Shown here: positions 7,078 through 15,200 of the stretch, piece by piece
How positions within the stretch are numbered: the first letter of the stretch is position 1
How the letters are laid out: each line of letters begins with the position of its first letter
Notes under the pieces: model-generated
What the model was told of the DNA's origin: nothing
What the model saw: the letters and a program-made list of their open reading frames with translations, nothing else
Database searches by the model: none
Assembly (NCBI GenBank): GCA_046331265.1
Contig: JAXLRE010000005.1
Span: forward strand, 60,120 to 124,119
Origin: JAGPDB01 sp046331265
GTDB lineage: Bacteria; Actinomycetota; Acidimicrobiia; IMCC26256; JAGPDB01
Direction of reading: 5' to 3'
Length of the DNA: 64,000 nucleotides
Made by a program: the position numbers and the translations under genes

Positions 7078-8862
7078 TTATTCAACTACTTCTCCACCAA
7101 ACATTGAAACAACTTCTTCGACTGGATCGTATTCTTTAGATTCTTCAAGCATTTTGTCTTCAGATATTTCTTCTTCTGTATCTGCTTGTTCTTTTTTTGC
7201 ATGCCCTGCTTCAACTTTAAATTTAAATTCTTGCCCATGAATGCTTTCAAGGAATCCTCTAATTAATGATGCATCTTTTTTAAATCGAGATTTAACTTCT
7301 TCTAAGTCGTCAGTGCTAACTCCAAAAGTTAAAACATCACCACGTAAACTTATTGGTTCTGTTTTCTTTATTGACTCCTGGGAAGCAACGCTTAGTAATC
7401 CAACAACTTTCGGCCAGGATGCTGAAACATCATGGAGTGTTACCTTTTTAGATGGAACAGCTTGCACTGGTTCAGCATTTTTTTCAACGCTTTTTACACT
7501 TGTCGGAGTTTGAGATTTCAGTGCGCCCAAAGTTTTTTTAGGAGATGTCCTAGATTCGCTAGGGTCAACCCCTCCAAGGTTATCGCGAACATCTGCAGCG
7601 AGTGAGGAGACTTTAGGCTCCGATCGTCCCGAAGGGCGCGAAGCAGAGAGCGATGAGCTTGGAGGGGTTGACCCTGCATGAGCAGGAGTGGTAGACCCAG
7701 CATAAGCAGGAGTGGTTGATCCTGCATGAGCAGGAGATGTAGAAACTGCTCTTTGCTCTGAATCTGGCATAGACGCAAGTAAAGCTACTTCTACATTAAG
7801 TAATGGATTCAGTGTTGCTGTACCACGCATGTCGGCAACTGCTTTTCCTAATTTAAGAATTAGTTGTCTCAAAAAGTTAACCCCACATTTTTCGCCAACA
7901 TTTTTTAACTCGTCTTTATCGCTGTAGTTACACAATAAAATTGACGCAGAGGGATTAAGCGAAAGTATAAGACAGTCACGTGAAACATTAATAATATTTT
8001 CAACAATCGCACGCGGTTCTTTTCCTCCATTAGTTAACTTGTGTAATGAATTGAACACTCCAGCAGTATCACCAGTACATGCACATACAATTAAATCTAA
8101 AATTACAGGCACATCGTCCGAAGCATTTAACGATTCGAGTTCAGATAAGGTACTGACATCTAAAGCAAGGACTTGATCTAAATATGAAAGAGTATCTCTT
8201 ACAGAACCAGCACCTTTTTTAACTACAAAATCTATAGCATCATCATCTAATGTTTTTTCTTCCCAACTCAAAATATCTTTTACATGTTCCGCTAATTTTT
8301 CTTCATTAGGTGAAACAAATTCGTAGTGTTGTGTTCTTGAACGAATTGTAGGCAAAACTTTTTCAGGATTGGTTGTAGCTAAAACAAAAACAACATGTTC
8401 AGGAGGTTCTTCCAATGTTTTCAATAATGCGTTACTTGCTCTACCTGTAAGCTCATGAACTTCGTCAATAATATAAACTTTGGTTCCACCAGCTGCAGAC
8501 GTATAACTAACTTTTTCGATTAATTCGCGCATATCGTCAACACCGTTATTACTTGCAGCGTCAAGCTCGATAACGTCAAACGAATTTCCGGCTCTGGTTG
8601 CTATACAATTTTCGCATTCTCCACATGGCTCTATCTCTTCACTTGTAGCCGGAAAACCATCTTTAAAATTATGACAATTAAGCACTGCACCCAATATTCG
8701 TGCAGTTGAAGTTTTTCCTGTACCTCGTGTTCCTGAAAAAAGATAAGCATGCGATAGTCGATTTTGGCTAATGGCATTTTGTAGGGCTAACGCAATATGT
8801 TCTTGCCCAACAAGTTCAACAAACCTTTGAGGCCTATATTTTCTATACAAAGATGCCGCCAT
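7078..8862 (-). CDS. dnaX: DNA polymerase III subunit gamma/tau, with an inserted palindromic segment
   Basis: DnaX is the clamp-loader ATPase of the replisome. The 594-residue protein opens MAASLYRKYRPQRF, has a P-loop GTRGTGKT (residues 44-51), the zinc-binding cysteines around residues 64-87 (CGECENC), Walker B in VYIIDEVHEL, and sensor TLEEPPEHVVFVLATTNPE. Clamp-loader domains II and III follow, then a low-complexity linker and a C-terminal tau-like domain (about residues 455-560). The linker near residues 372-396 contains three PAHAGST-like repeats, and residues 396-434 are encoded by a 115-bp palindrome (see the repeat entries). The insertion keeps the frame. The ATG follows TAACCT by seven bases without a clear ribosome binding site. 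Confidence 0.97.
   Translation of the reverse strand: MAASLYRKYRPQRFVELVGQEHIALALQNAISQNRLSHAYLFSGTRGTGKTSTARILGAVLNCHNFKDGFPATSEEIEPCGECENCIATRAGNSFDVIELDAASNNGVDDMRELIEKVSYTSAAGGTKVYIIDEVHELTGRASNALLKTLEEPPEHVVFVLATTNPEKVLPTIRSRTQHYEFVSPNEEKLAEHVKDILSWEEKTLDDDAIDFVVKKGAGSVRDTLSYLDQVLALDVSTLSELESLNASDDVPVILDLIVCACTGDTAGVFNSLHKLTNGGKEPRAIVENIINVSRDCLILSLNPSASILLCNYSDKDELKNVGEKCGVNFLRQLILKLGKAVADMRGTATLNPLLNVEVALLASMPDSEQRAVSTSPAHAGSTTPAYAGSTTPAHAGSTPPSSSLSASRPSGRSEPKVSSLAADVRDNLGGVDPSESRTSPKKTLGALKSQTPTSVKSVEKNAEPVQAVPSKKVTLHDVSASWPKVVGLLSVASQESIKKTEPISLRGDVLTFGVSTDDLEEVKSRFKKDASLIRGFLESIHGQEFKFKVEAGHAKKEQADTEEEISEDKMLEESKEYDPVEEVVSMFGGEVVE
7561..7675. repeat. 115-bp palindromic element in frame inside dnaX
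   Basis: The element is bounded by perfect 18-bp terminal inverted repeats, AGGGTCAACCCCTCCAAG at 7561-7578 and its reverse complement at 7658-7675. Inside, further pairing is visible (TTATCGC with GCGATGA, CTGC with GCAG), so the whole segment can fold as one long imperfect hairpin. It is visibly more GC-rich than the surrounding gene and encodes a Ser/Arg/Pro-rich stretch (SSLSASRPSGRSEP) absent from normal DnaX linkers. It resembles, in style, the in-frame palindromic elements known from Rickettsia. No second copy was found in this window. Confidence 0.8.
7672..7743. repeat. Three tandem 24-bp units in dnaX
   Basis: Units begin at 7672, 7696 and 7720. Each carries a small inverted repeat; the clearest is TCCTGCATGAGCAGGA at 7720-7735. 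They encode PAHAGST, PAYAGST and PAHAGST in the DnaX linker and abut the 115-bp palindrome, overlapping its right end by a few bases. Confidence 0.8.
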
Positions 8863-8985
8863 AAGATAAAGGTTACACCAAGCACAATCATATAAACCAA
8901 AGACGTTGAAAAATGTTAGAAAAATATAGCGACAAAGACTATGTAGAGGTTATAGAGTAGAAAGTTGAAATTTTTTAGGAATATT

Positions 8986-10752
8986 ATGCTGTCTAAACAA
9001 AAGAAAACAGATCAAAGCTTTGCTGCACTGCGTTCTCTAATGTGGCGCTATAAATGGCGTTTTGCCTTTGTTGACTTCATGCGGATCATATCTAGCGTCT
9101 CGATTACTTTCGTCCCTTACGTTTTTGCGCAACTAGCAACATCAGGAAACGATAAAAACCGTGCCTTTACGATGATTATTTTAATTTTTGTTTTAAATAC
9201 TTTCCATTGGGGAACATGGCATATTGGTGATTACTTCTTCGTTCAGTTTGTCGCACCAACATTTTATGAATTCAAAAAAATTTCTTTCGCAATGTTTTGG
9301 GACAAACAGTACCGTGAGTTTATTGAAAAACCTTCAGGAAAAGTTGGCCACTACACAAATGAATTAAGAAATAAAATTCGAGACATTCACGACTCATACC
9401 ATTATGGCTTCTTGCCAATCGCTAGTGCAATACCTATCTATATAGTTTTATTTTATAAAGCAGCTTGGAGAGCATCTGTTATCTATGGAATATTCTTAAT
9501 AGTCGCTTTAATTATCTTGCTAGTCATGGCTAGGCCTATGCGTGCTTACCAACGTAAAACTACTGATGCAGAATCATCTAATGCTGGCCGCGTGTTTGAT
9601 TCTTACGCAAACTTTGTAAATGTATTTTCTTTTAGAGCACAACGTAAAGAAGTTGATCGTAATAATGCACAGGTCTCACATTTAAATAAAACAGATATTA
9701 AAGCTGGATATCGCATAATGAATTACTGGACTTCTGCGAGTGCATTAATTCGTTTAGGTCTTTGGAGCAGCATTCTTTTTTATAGTTGGCATATGTATTC
9801 AATAGGAAAAACTTCCTTCGCTTCATTAATTGTTGCAGTAAGTGTACTCTTCGACTTTACTGCTCAATATTGGAACCTTGTTCACCACATAGGTATGTGG
9901 AATCGTAACAGCTCTTCTTTTAGAGAGGCATACAACTACCTTTTTGGGGATAGAAATGTTGTAAAAGAATTCTATTCATCAACAAGAAGATTTGATTCAG
10001 TTAACAAACTTAAATTAAACGACAAACTTGAAATACGAGATCTCACTTTCGCATACCCAGATGCACCAGGGAACCCTGTATTAAAAAATATAAATATCAG
10101 CGTCGCAAAAAACGAAAAAATAGGTATTGTAGGAAAGAGTGGATCAGGAAAATCTACACTTATAAAAATACTGCTTGGCTTTTATCCTGTAACCAGTGGT
10201 GAAATTCTTGTTGATAACAACTGTGTCCAAACACGAGACCTTGCTCAACTTTATGCATACGTACCTCAAGATACAACTTTGTTTCAAGAATCGATTTACT
10301 ACAACATTGCCTATGCATCAATTAACGAACCAACAAAAGAACAAGTATATGAAGCTGCAGAAAAAGCCCATATAAGTGAATTTATCGAGTCGTTGCCAAA
10401 AGGATATGACACACTCGTTGGTGAACGTGGAGTTAAGTTGAGTTTGGGTCAGCGTCAGCGTATTGCAATTGCGCGTGCATTCTTAAAACAATCAGATTTG
10501 CTTATCCTGGACGAAGCAACTTCTTCACTTGATTCAAAAACGGAAACATACGTGCAAGAGTCATTTGAAAAGTTATGGGGAGAAAAATCTGTTATAGCTA
10601 TTGCGCATAGATTGTCTACATTAAATAATGTAGATCGAATTATTGTTATGTCTAAAGGCGAGATTGTTGAGCAAGGAACTAAACAAGAGCTCCTTGACTT
10701 AAACGGATATTTCGCAGATCTTTGGAATCACCAACGTAAAGGAATGATTTAG
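8986..10752 (+). CDS. ABC exporter, fused permease and ATPase
   Basis: A 588-residue half-transporter of the exporter type. Six membrane helices occupy about residues 25-310; the nucleotide-binding domain begins near residue 345 and shows Walker A GKSGSGKST (about residues 383-391), the Q-loop YVPQDTTLFQ, the signature LSLGQRQRIAIARA, Walker B LLILDEATSS and the switch His in AHRLST. Such proteins work as homo- or heterodimers; no partner gene is adjacent. The frame opens at a TTG at 8965, but ATG 8986 with an AGGA motif is the better start. The substrate cannot be told from sequence. The 3' end runs into a bidirectional hairpin at 10763-10825. Confidence 0.92.
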   Translation: MLSKQKKTDQSFAALRSLMWRYKWRFAFVDFMRIISSVSITFVPYVFAQLATSGNDKNRAFTMIILIFVLNTFHWGTWHIGDYFFVQFVAPTFYEFKKISFAMFWDKQYREFIEKPSGKVGHYTNELRNKIRDIHDSYHYGFLPIASAIPIYIVLFYKAAWRASVIYGIFLIVALIILLVMARPMRAYQRKTTDAESSNAGRVFDSYANFVNVFSFRAQRKEVDRNNAQVSHLNKTDIKAGYRIMNYWTSASALIRLGLWSSILFYSWHMYSIGKTSFASLIVAVSVLFDFTAQYWNLVHHIGMWNRNSSSFREAYNYLFGDRNVVKEFYSSTRRFDSVNKLKLNDKLEIRDLTFAYPDAPGNPVLKNINISVAKNEKIGIVGKSGSGKSTLIKILLGFYPVTSGEILVDNNCVQTRDLAQLYAYVPQDTTLFQESIYYNIAYASINEPTKEQVYEAAEKAHISEFIESLPKGYDTLVGERGVKLSLGQRQRIAIARAFLKQSDLLILDEATSSLDSKTETYVQESFEKLWGEKSVIAIAHRLSTLNNVDRIIVMSKGEIVEQGTKQELLDLNGYFADLWNHQRKGMI

Positions 10753-10762
10753 CTCCATCCAT

Positions 10763-10825
10763 CTCATCGGTGTTAGGTCGAAAAACTATCCAAACTCCAT
10801 ATTTTTGCCCCCCAACACCGATGAG
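10763..10825. terminator. Bidirectional terminator hairpin, diverged copy of the palindromic repeat family
   Basis: CTCATCGGTGTT on the left pairs with AACACCGATGAG on the right between two convergent genes. The left inner part TAGGTCGAAAAACTATC matches the 48-49-bp repeat family, while the right inner arm is degraded. Confidence 0.65.
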
Positions 10826-10826
10826 T

Positions 10827-11375
10827 TTAATCTTCTAATCCCATTCGAGGTTGAAGACCTGTAGTTGCATGCATTGCACCACTTGCTCGGTCTCTTTGAA
10901 TTCTTTCTAGTCGTGGAAATTCTGGAAAGTCAGTTCCATCTCCAGAGTCGAGCCAAGCTGCAATAGCTTGTGCTTCCTCGGTTGCATCTTTTCTGTCCAG
11001 CCCTATGTATGCACTTTCCATGCTCTCATTGAATTTAAGAATTTCTTTATTGTCACGCGCAACATCAACTAGTAATTCAACAGCTTCAACAGTTTGATTT
11101 AATTTACAAAGAGTAAGAATCAATAGACCAAAGTTCGGATTTGAAGCAAGCGCTTGAGAATTATATTTTGCTAAATCTTTTAGAACTGCATGTGTCTCTT
11201 GTGTTTGTTCTGCAAAATTTAGATATAAAACCATATCTGGCAAATTCGCGTCTGCTGCTAACTGATCTCCGCGCGCAATCGATTCGTGCCTAAATAATTT
11301 AAGAGCTTCATCGCCTTTATATTCAAGACGACACAGCTCATAAATCTGCTGCGCTAACTCGCTAAATCGATCCAT
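10827..11375 (-). CDS. Hypothetical alpha-helical protein
   Basis: A 182-residue protein that I do not recognise. It looks like a short array of helical hairpins (LYLNFAEQTQETHAVLKDLA, LLILTLCKLNQTVEAVELLV), similar in texture to TPR-type solenoids, with a disordered tail containing RLERIQRDRASGAMHATTG. There is no signal peptide or membrane segment, so it is probably cytosolic. ATG 11375 is chosen over TTG 11378. A textbook promoter (TTGTAG, 17 bp, TATAAT) ends eight bases before this ATG, so the mRNA is leaderless or nearly so and independent of the gene behind it. Confidence 0.7.
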   Translation of the reverse strand: MDRFSELAQQIYELCRLEYKGDEALKLFRHESIARGDQLAADANLPDMVLYLNFAEQTQETHAVLKDLAKYNSQALASNPNFGLLILTLCKLNQTVEAVELLVDVARDNKEILKFNESMESAYIGLDRKDATEEAQAIAAWLDSGDGTDFPEFPRLERIQRDRASGAMHATTGLQPRMGLED

Positions 11376-11383
11376 CAATTTTG

Positions 11384-11412
11384 ATTATAAAACGATGTAC
11401 AAATATCTACAA
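11384..11412 (-). promoter_or_regulatory. Promoter of the 182-residue hypothetical gene
   Basis: The minus strand carries -35 TTGTAG (11407-11412), a 17-bp spacer and -10 TATAAT (11384-11389), followed by eight bases and the ATG at 11375. It lies between two minus-strand genes and shows that the downstream one has its own leaderless or near-leaderless promoter. Confidence 0.7.
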
Positions 11413-11419
11413 TAAATAT

Positions 11420-12748
11420 TTATCTATCTAGCTGAATTCCTACACCTATGAGGGCACGAGGATGATTCGGGGCAAAGGCAAAAGTATCTTCTGGTCGCAA
11501 TCTGTTGATTTCTAGCATACTTTGCAACATAACCGGCCTTAATCTTTCATCTTCAATACATGAATCGAAGAACGCTAGATGAAGTTCTGCAGATAATGTT
11601 TCATCGCCAACTGAAAGATCACTTAATCGTTTTATCTCTTCACAGGCTTTTGGACTTCGTCGCGCGAAAAAACGGTCTGCAAATTTATTAATGGCCTGTG
11701 CAATAGTTATGTGGGGTAAATCACCATGATCTATTCCAAAGGTAGATTCAAATATTTCTTCTACCAACTCTTTCGATTTTCTAAAGACTACGTCTAGCAA
11801 AGAAACCTGTTTTGCATATGCAATTGTTGAATTGTTCCCTGCAACGTAATTTAAATATGACATAAAAGCGTTATGCGTCCATGTCCCTATCATGTCTGCT
11901 GCAATTTTGTCGTCATCATCAACCGAAAAAGCTCTTATCAAACCTGAATCAATAGACAAGTCTTTTGCATCTGCACCAAAATTAATTCTGAAATTCAGTG
12001 AAGCATTAAGCACAGAGTCAGCAATACATAAATCAGATATACCTTGGGCTATTTGATCTATCGAGTAGCCTTCAGATAGCGCCTTTGATACGAGTAAAGA
12101 GTTAATAAATATAGTTGGGGCAGCATCGATATCTCCTTCATCATTCGATCTTGGAGCCATCATTACAAAGTTATATTTAATTCCGTATTCTTCTGGAAGT
12201 CTCCCTAGTGATACTTCATCATAATAAGTGATTGGAGCTAGCGCTGCAGCGTTTTGTTCTATTAATTTGTTGGCAAAAAAGCCGCCTAAATTTTGTTCAT
12301 CCCATTCTTCAAAAGTTTGCTTTCCGTTTGATCTTTTTGCAAAACGTTTTCGAAAGAATGTTTCTAAATTGTCATTTAATCTTTTTGCTTGAATAATTAC
12401 TTGCGCTTGAAGCACATCACGAAAAGCTTCTGTAAATTCACTATGAAGCTGTATTGCTTTTTTAGGATTAGGAGTTGGATCACCACAAAGCAATTCCATC
12501 TCAACGCAAAATGCTTCACGCAATGCTAAGTAATAACTATCTAAGTCATAACGTGGTTCGAAAATTTCTAAACCAGGAACTCTATATTCTTGAACTTTTT
12601 TCCATTGGGACCGAGTCCATTGTTTATAACCTAAAGATTCGTAGACTTGATCTTCTAAACTCGGATTACTCGGCTGGACTCTTCCATTTGCCGATCTTTT
12701 TCTCGGATCACCAGAACTTTTTCCGCCATTTTTCTTCTTCCCTGACAC
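11420..12748 (-). CDS. Large hypothetical protein
   Basis: A 442-residue protein that I do not recognise. The first 30 residues are basic and disordered (MSGKKKNGGKSSGDPRKRSA), followed by a helical body rich in acidic residues without membrane segments or signal peptide. The central part includes ITYYDEVSLGRLPEEYGIKY and a region with ADMIGTWTHNAFMSYLNYVA. The C-terminus contains short helical pairs. The GTG start is supported by TAAAAT six bases upstream and a -35-like TTGCTA at 18 bp spacing. The six bases and start codon (ATTCTG-GTG-TCA) are identical to those of recR. Confidence 0.72.
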   Translation of the reverse strand: MSGKKKNGGKSSGDPRKRSANGRVQPSNPSLEDQVYESLGYKQWTRSQWKKVQEYRVPGLEIFEPRYDLDSYYLALREAFCVEMELLCGDPTPNPKKAIQLHSEFTEAFRDVLQAQVIIQAKRLNDNLETFFRKRFAKRSNGKQTFEEWDEQNLGGFFANKLIEQNAAALAPITYYDEVSLGRLPEEYGIKYNFVMMAPRSNDEGDIDAAPTIFINSLLVSKALSEGYSIDQIAQGISDLCIADSVLNASLNFRINFGADAKDLSIDSGLIRAFSVDDDDKIAADMIGTWTHNAFMSYLNYVAGNNSTIAYAKQVSLLDVVFRKSKELVEEIFESTFGIDHGDLPHITIAQAINKFADRFFARRSPKACEEIKRLSDLSVGDETLSAELHLAFFDSCIEDERLRPVMLQSMLEINRLRPEDTFAFAPNHPRALIGVGIQLDR

Positions 12749-12784
12749 CAGAATATTTTAATAAATTTGGTACATAATTAGCAA
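12749..12784 (-). promoter_or_regulatory. Leaderless promoter of the 442-residue gene
   Basis: The minus strand carries -35 TTGCTA (12779-12784), an 18-bp spacer, -10 TAAAAT (12755-12760), six bases, then GTG 12748. The predicted +1 is the start codon itself. Confidence 0.65.
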
Positions 12785-12862
12785 TATGCACAGTTATCGG
12801 TGAATTTACATATTTATGACGATTTAACTACACTTATCCCTTCTTAATAAAAAGGAACTGAA

Positions 12863-13711
12863 TTGAAAACAAGAACAATAAAAGCTATTGCTACTGCATT
12901 TGCGCTGAGCGTTTTACCTGCGTGCAGTCACACTGGTAGCTCGATTGATCCAAATAGAAATGATGATACGACATTAACAACAGATGGCAATCCAAATGAC
13001 ACCACTCGTTCAGAAACAGGTGGATCATGGGAAATGGCTTGCACTGATGGAGTGCGGGTAACTTTTAATGGCGGGCTCAAAGGCAATATAACAGTTGCAG
13101 ATTTACCTGCAGAAGGCATACACACATACGAAGAGGATGTAGATCATTTTAATGCTGTAGCTAATGTAATCATTCCAGTTACTCCTGATACAAGTGATTC
13201 AGCATTGAACTCAATTAATAATGGAGCAGAAATAAATGCATATGGGTACCAAACTTCCCGCATGCTTCTTTTTGATCCAAAGACAAGAACAACAGACGGC
13301 AGCGGACAATGGGCGGTGACAATTCCAACTCTGGCTAACGGGAACCAGCTCTCAAGATTTTCTTTTTACGGCATAAGAAATTTATTTACAGATTCTGCAC
13401 CTAAGGGCAACGAACAAGTAGGTGAAAAATATGAAGCACCTGGACAAAACTTCGTTATGGTAATTGACTCAGAAAAGAAAGATGCTTTGGCTCTTATTCA
13501 TATTCCTAAAGATCCGAAATCAAGCACTGGCAGAGCAAACAAAGCAGAAACCGTTTATCTAGATGACAAGACAAAGGAACATCCTTTAACTTTGACTTTT
13601 GATATACCTGGACCAAATGGCGCACCTAGTTCTGTAAACTGTGACTTTTACTCCTTTAAAAAAGATCAAGCAGCTCCCCCAACAGTCAGCAGAGGTCCTT
13701 TAACTATCTAA
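12863..13711 (+). CDS. Secreted lipoprotein of unknown function
   Basis: A 282-residue protein beginning at TTG 12863, which has a good ribosome binding site (AAAGGAAC) about eight bases upstream; no ATG occurs near the signal peptide. The signal sequence ends in the lipobox LPAC (Cys near residue 21), so the mature protein should be lipid-anchored outside the membrane. A Thr/Asp-rich linker follows, then a globular part with a WEMACTDGVRVTFNGGLKG start and a C-terminal Cys in SSVNCDFYSF that could form a disulfide with the earlier Cys. No known domain is recognised. A symmetric palindromic repeat follows and probably acts as the terminator. Confidence 0.78.
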   Translation: MKTRTIKAIATAFALSVLPACSHTGSSIDPNRNDDTTLTTDGNPNDTTRSETGGSWEMACTDGVRVTFNGGLKGNITVADLPAEGIHTYEEDVDHFNAVANVIIPVTPDTSDSALNSINNGAEINAYGYQTSRMLLFDPKTRTTDGSGQWAVTIPTLANGNQLSRFSFYGIRNLFTDSAPKGNEQVGEKYEAPGQNFVMVIDSEKKDALALIHIPKDPKSSTGRANKAETVYLDDKTKEHPLTLTFDIPGPNGAPSSVNCDFYSFKKDQAAPPTVSRGPLTI

Positions 13712-13730
13712 ATAGTTTTCAATGTTTGAG

Positions 13731-13778
13731 GTGTTGGGTCGAAAAACTATCGATTTTCGATAGTTTTCGACCCAACAC
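13731..13778. repeat. Palindromic repeat family, symmetric copy (48 bp)
   Basis: The left arm GTGTTGGGTCGAAAAACTAT and its complement (one base shorter) flank CGATTTTCG. It lies between convergent lipoprotein genes. A bidirectional terminator role is likely, since the arms contain A and T runs. Confidence 0.85.
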
Positions 13779-13789
13779 GGAAAGAAAAG

Positions 13790-14740
13790 TTAGCTTTGCA
13801 ACCTTGAAAGCATGTCTTGTTGCACTTGAGCATCATATTGTTTTTGCGTAACAATCTTGTCCGCAGGAGGAAGTTCAACTTTCACATCGACTCCCCAATT
13901 TGTAAATAATATTTCAAACTCTGAATCAAACGCCGCTTTAGAATCTTGCGTTAATCCGCTTGTAAATGCACCGACGTTTATATTTGTTTTTAATTTCATT
14001 TTTACGGGTCGCTCATCTGATCCAACCCACACATCTACAGGAATATCTGATATTCCTTTTTTGTATGCTGATTTTATTTTTTCGTAATCAGAATCTGACA
14101 CACCTTGGTCGTTATAGAAATTTTTCCACTCTTTAGAATCAAACTTTTTGATTATGTCATTGGATTTTATCGTTGCTTTGTAATGAGTTGTTTCGACACC
14201 ATTCACAGTTTCCTTTCCAACCTTTTTCACGTCACCACTTGTAGCTTTTAGATACTGAAGGTACTGATTTGGATTTTGAGATTGCTGTGCTTCCAAAAAT
14301 TGACTGATGTCTGTTTTAACCCAATATTCTTTTCCACTACCGAACAGGTCAGGGTTCCTGGTGTATGAAACGCCGTCTATGACTCTTTGTTCCATTGTGT
14401 AATTGCCACCAGATCCGAGCAAAGAACTAAAGCCACTGAGCAGTGAGCTCATATCGATATTAGTTACAGATGTTTTTCCATCTGCAGAGGTAGAACCATT
14501 CATTTTGATTGAACCATTAATATTTTGCCCAGCGATTTTTCCGCTTATCGTCGAGGTAGCTTCAAAGGAATACGACTTTGCTTTTTCTGAAGCATCAGCT
14601 GCAGCAGTTAATGCATTAATAGATGTTTTGCTTAAATTCGATTTTGATTCATTTGAATCAGATTTTTTATCGTTTGACCCACAAGCATTTAAGGCCATAA
14701 CTACAACTATTAACGACAAAAGTAATTTAGTTTTATTCAT
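13790..14740 (-). CDS. Lipoprotein, LppX/LprG-like size and layout
   Basis: A 316-residue lipoprotein with a signal peptide and lipobox LNAC (Cys near residue 20), a short Ser/Asn/Lys-rich linker and a beta-rich body (YSFEATSTISGKIAGQNING, VDVWVGSDERPVKMKLKTN). The threshold pattern of a serine-rich linker followed by repeated amphipathic beta strands resembles LppX/LprAFG-type lipoproteins that carry lipids across the actinobacterial envelope, but this is only a resemblance. The start is well supported: a consensus TATAAT stands exactly six bases upstream of the ATG, giving a leaderless mRNA. Confidence 0.75.
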   Translation of the reverse strand: MNKTKLLLSLIVVVMALNACGSNDKKSDSNESKSNLSKTSINALTAAADASEKAKSYSFEATSTISGKIAGQNINGSIKMNGSTSADGKTSVTNIDMSSLLSGFSSLLGSGGNYTMEQRVIDGVSYTRNPDLFGSGKEYWVKTDISQFLEAQQSQNPNQYLQYLKATSGDVKKVGKETVNGVETTHYKATIKSNDIIKKFDSKEWKNFYNDQGVSDSDYEKIKSAYKKGISDIPVDVWVGSDERPVKMKLKTNINVGAFTSGLTQDSKAAFDSEFEILFTNWGVDVKVELPPADKIVTQKQYDAQVQQDMLSRLQS

Positions 14741-14752
14741 GTAGGCATTATA
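14741..14752 (-). promoter_or_regulatory. Leaderless -10 element of the lipoprotein gene
   Basis: The minus strand reads TATAAT-GCCTAC-ATG. This is a consensus -10 with the six-base spacing expected when transcription starts on the initiation codon. Confidence 0.65.
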
Positions 14753-14827
14753 CTGCCATAATTTTTCAAAATATTTGTATGAAAACTTAGAAAGTAATCT
14801 TTTTTGTAGTGTCCCGTTTTAGGGCTT

Positions 14828-14856
14828 TTGTTCTTTATGCTGTTATGCAATAATAC
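14828..14856 (+). promoter_or_regulatory. Promoter of the calpain operon
   Basis: TTGTTC (14828-14833), a 17-bp spacer and TAATAC (14851-14856) lie 27 bases before the GTG at 14884. An AGGA ribosome binding site sits in the short leader. Confidence 0.55.
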
Positions 14857-14883
14857 GAATAACGCGAAAGTTTGTAGGACAAA

Positions 14884-15198
14884 GTGGAAACTCAACAGAT
14901 TCAACAGCACATGGATGAAATTGTTAATCAAGAGACATTCTTAGCACGCGTATGTCAAGATCTCGGCGATCAAGTTCAATCCACATTAAATAATTCTGCT
15001 TATAGCTCGTTAATCGCACTGCTCGAAAAACCTGATGATATTCAAACAACAAATTGGAATTCGCAAGCAAGAAGACAAGCCGAAGGTATAGCTAGTCGAT
15101 TAACAATGCTCGACACAATTTACACTTCTACCATGCGAACACGCGGAACAACTCTAATAGATAACTGTCGGGCCCAACAAGAACTTTACCAGAGGTAA
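14884..15198 (+). CDS. Small helical protein, WXG100-like in size and position
   Basis: A 104-residue all-helical protein starting at GTG 14884 with an AGGAC ribosome binding site four bases upstream. It has two long predicted helices separated by KPDDIQTTNWNSQARRQAEG; the WNS at the turn is reminiscent of, but not identical to, the WXG motif of ESX/type VII secreted partners. There is no signal peptide. It is translationally coupled (two bases) to the calpain-like protease gene and is therefore likely a chaperone, secretion partner or inhibitor of it. No type VII secretion component is present in the window, so the WXG100 assignment is an inference. Confidence 0.7.
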   Translation: METQQIQQHMDEIVNQETFLARVCQDLGDQVQSTLNNSAYSSLIALLEKPDDIQTTNWNSQARRQAEGIASRLTMLDTIYTSTMRTRGTTLIDNCRAQQELYQR

Positions 15199-15200
15199 AT

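Noticed and set aside
7186..7200. A run near the 3' end of dnaX as a possible gamma/tau frameshift site
   Set aside because: The slip site that yields gamma should lie after the clamp-loader core near residue 430; this run is close to the C-terminus and has no obvious stimulatory hairpin.
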